DNA of 64,000 nt from Listeria monocytogenes (lineage in GTDB: Bacteria > Bacillota > Bacilli > Lactobacillales > Listeriaceae), in assembly GCF_900187225.1 (NCBI RefSeq), contig NZ_LT906436.1, positions 992,001 through 1,056,000 of the forward strand. Direction: 5' to 3'. Shown one piece after another: positions 63,321 through 64,000 of this stretch. The notes below the pieces were generated by a model, which worked only from the letters and a program-made list of their open reading frames with translations, was not told the origin of the DNA and did no database searches. Position 1 is the stretch's first letter. Every line of letters begins with the position of its first letter. Made by a program: the position numbers and the translations under genes.

Positions 63321-64000
63321 ATGCAATTATTAAAGGATAAATTTGGGCGGGTACACGATTATATTCGTATTTCAGTAACAGATCGGTGTAATTTAAGGTG
63401 TGTGTATTGTATGCCCGAAGAAGGCCTGACATTTTTGCCCCATGAAAAAGTACTATCCAAAGATGAAATTGTCAGTTTTATGGAATTAATGGTGAAATTC
63501 GGCATCAAAAAAGTACGCATCACTGGTGGAGAGCCATTACTTAGGACCGATATTGTGGAAATTGTTCGCGGGCTTGGAGCAATTCCTGAAATAGAAGATA
63601 TTTCGATTACAACCAATGCTATGTATTTGGCGAAAAAAGCCGAAGCGCTGAAGGAGGCGGGGCTCACACGTGTAAACATCAGCTTAGATTCCCTTCACGC
63701 AGATCGTTTTAAAGCAATTACACGAGGCGGTCGTTTGCAAAAAGTACTCGATGGCATTCAAAAAGCAGAAGAAGTTGGATTGTTTCCAATTAAGCTTAAT
63801 GTCGTCCTAATTAAAGGACAAAATGATGACGAAATAACGGATTTCCTTCGATTTACAAAAGATAAAGATATTAATATTCGTTTCATTGAATATATGCCAA
63901 TTGGTCATGCTGGTACGAGTTGGAAAGAAAAATATTTGCCGCTGGATACAATTTTTGAGGCTTGTAATGAAGCTGGTTATGAGTATGAACCAGTGGACTC
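63321..64000 (+). CDS. moaA: GTP 3',8-cyclase MoaA (radical SAM), truncated by window end
   Basis: The frame opens with an ATG at 63321 (TAGGAG upstream) and stays open to the window end, giving the first 226 residues of a protein of about 330. The radical-SAM motif is C23-x3-C27-x2-C30 in [16 protein letters not shown], followed by ITGGEPLLR and NISLDSL. It cyclises GTP in the first step of molybdenum cofactor synthesis. The C-terminal second cluster is beyond the window. Confidence 0.96.
   Translation, partial: MQLLKDKFGRVHDYIRISVTDRCNLRCVYCMPEEGLTFLPHEKVLSKDEIVSFMELMVKFGIKKVRITGGEPLLRTDIVEIVRGLGAIPEIEDISITTNAMYLAKKAEALKEAGLTRVNISLDSLHADRFKAITRGGRLQKVLDGIQKAEEVGLFPIKLNVVLIKGQNDDEITDFLRFTKDKDINIRFIEYMPIGHAGTSWKEKYLPLDTIFEACNEAGYEYEPVD

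Noticed and set aside
1-64000. Search for CRISPR arrays, IS elements, prophage genes, att sites and tRNA genes
   Set aside because: No regularly spaced repeats, transposase or integrase frames, or tRNA-like sequences were recognised; base composition looks uniform by eye.

Overview
The window is a low-GC Firmicute chromosome segment whose gene content and order match the genus Listeria, most closely the L. monocytogenes / L. innocua group as I remember it (prfC, yybP-ykoY riboswitch and TerC pair, clpE, ptsHI, gbuABC, liaFSR, rnjA, molybdopterin cluster in this order). Species cannot be fixed by eye. There is no rRNA, tRNA, prophage, IS element or CRISPR array. Genes are tightly packed, with Rho-independent terminators at almost every operon boundary.

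Layout. 1-6783: end of a drug-type ABC exporter, a DHA2 efflux pump, an M42 peptidase, a glutathione peroxidase and a LytTR/DUF3021/ABC operon. 6865-10378: prfC, then a MarR regulator and a MATE pump with matching operators. 10400-13675: Mn2+ riboswitch, two tandem TerC exporters and a KtrB/D potassium channel subunit. 13756-21553: a SigB-type stress pair (DUF4064, acyltransferase), ogt, CtsR-controlled clpE, a CPBP protease, a two-gene carotenoid-like pair and a YkvS-like protein. 21805-25924: ptsHI and two metabolic genes. 25967-31557: acetylated diaminopimelate pathway genes interleaved with a Fur-controlled small gene, ykuJ, the c-di-AMP sensor cbpB and ccpC. 31601-35768: an MscS-type channel and the glycine betaine transporter gbuABC. 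35883-46273: lone EIIA-Glc, cutC, cvfB-like, liaFSR, ktrC, two FUSC proteins, an LCP protein, rnjA and rpoY. 46758-56659: a HAD phosphatase, then a LacI-controlled sugar operon. 56720-64000: DUF817 protein and the molybdate uptake and molybdopterin cofactor cluster, running off the end inside moaA.

The most interesting system is the LacI-controlled operon at 47577-56659: an L-fucose-isomerase-like enzyme, a split transketolase, an FGGY kinase, a beta-glucoside-type PTS permease and a cytoplasmic DUF4038 (apiosidase-like) hydrolase. Together they fit a PTS-coupled route for a plant apioside: import as a phospho-glycoside, cleavage inside the cell, isomerisation of apiose to apulose, phosphorylation, and transketolase cleavage into central metabolism. 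I know of no description of such a PTS version, and the assignment is an inference from families and context.

Several features tie the window into osmotic and ion homeostasis (GbuABC, MscS, KtrB/D, KtrC, CbpB), and several into cell-envelope stress (LiaFSR, LCP, drug exporters).
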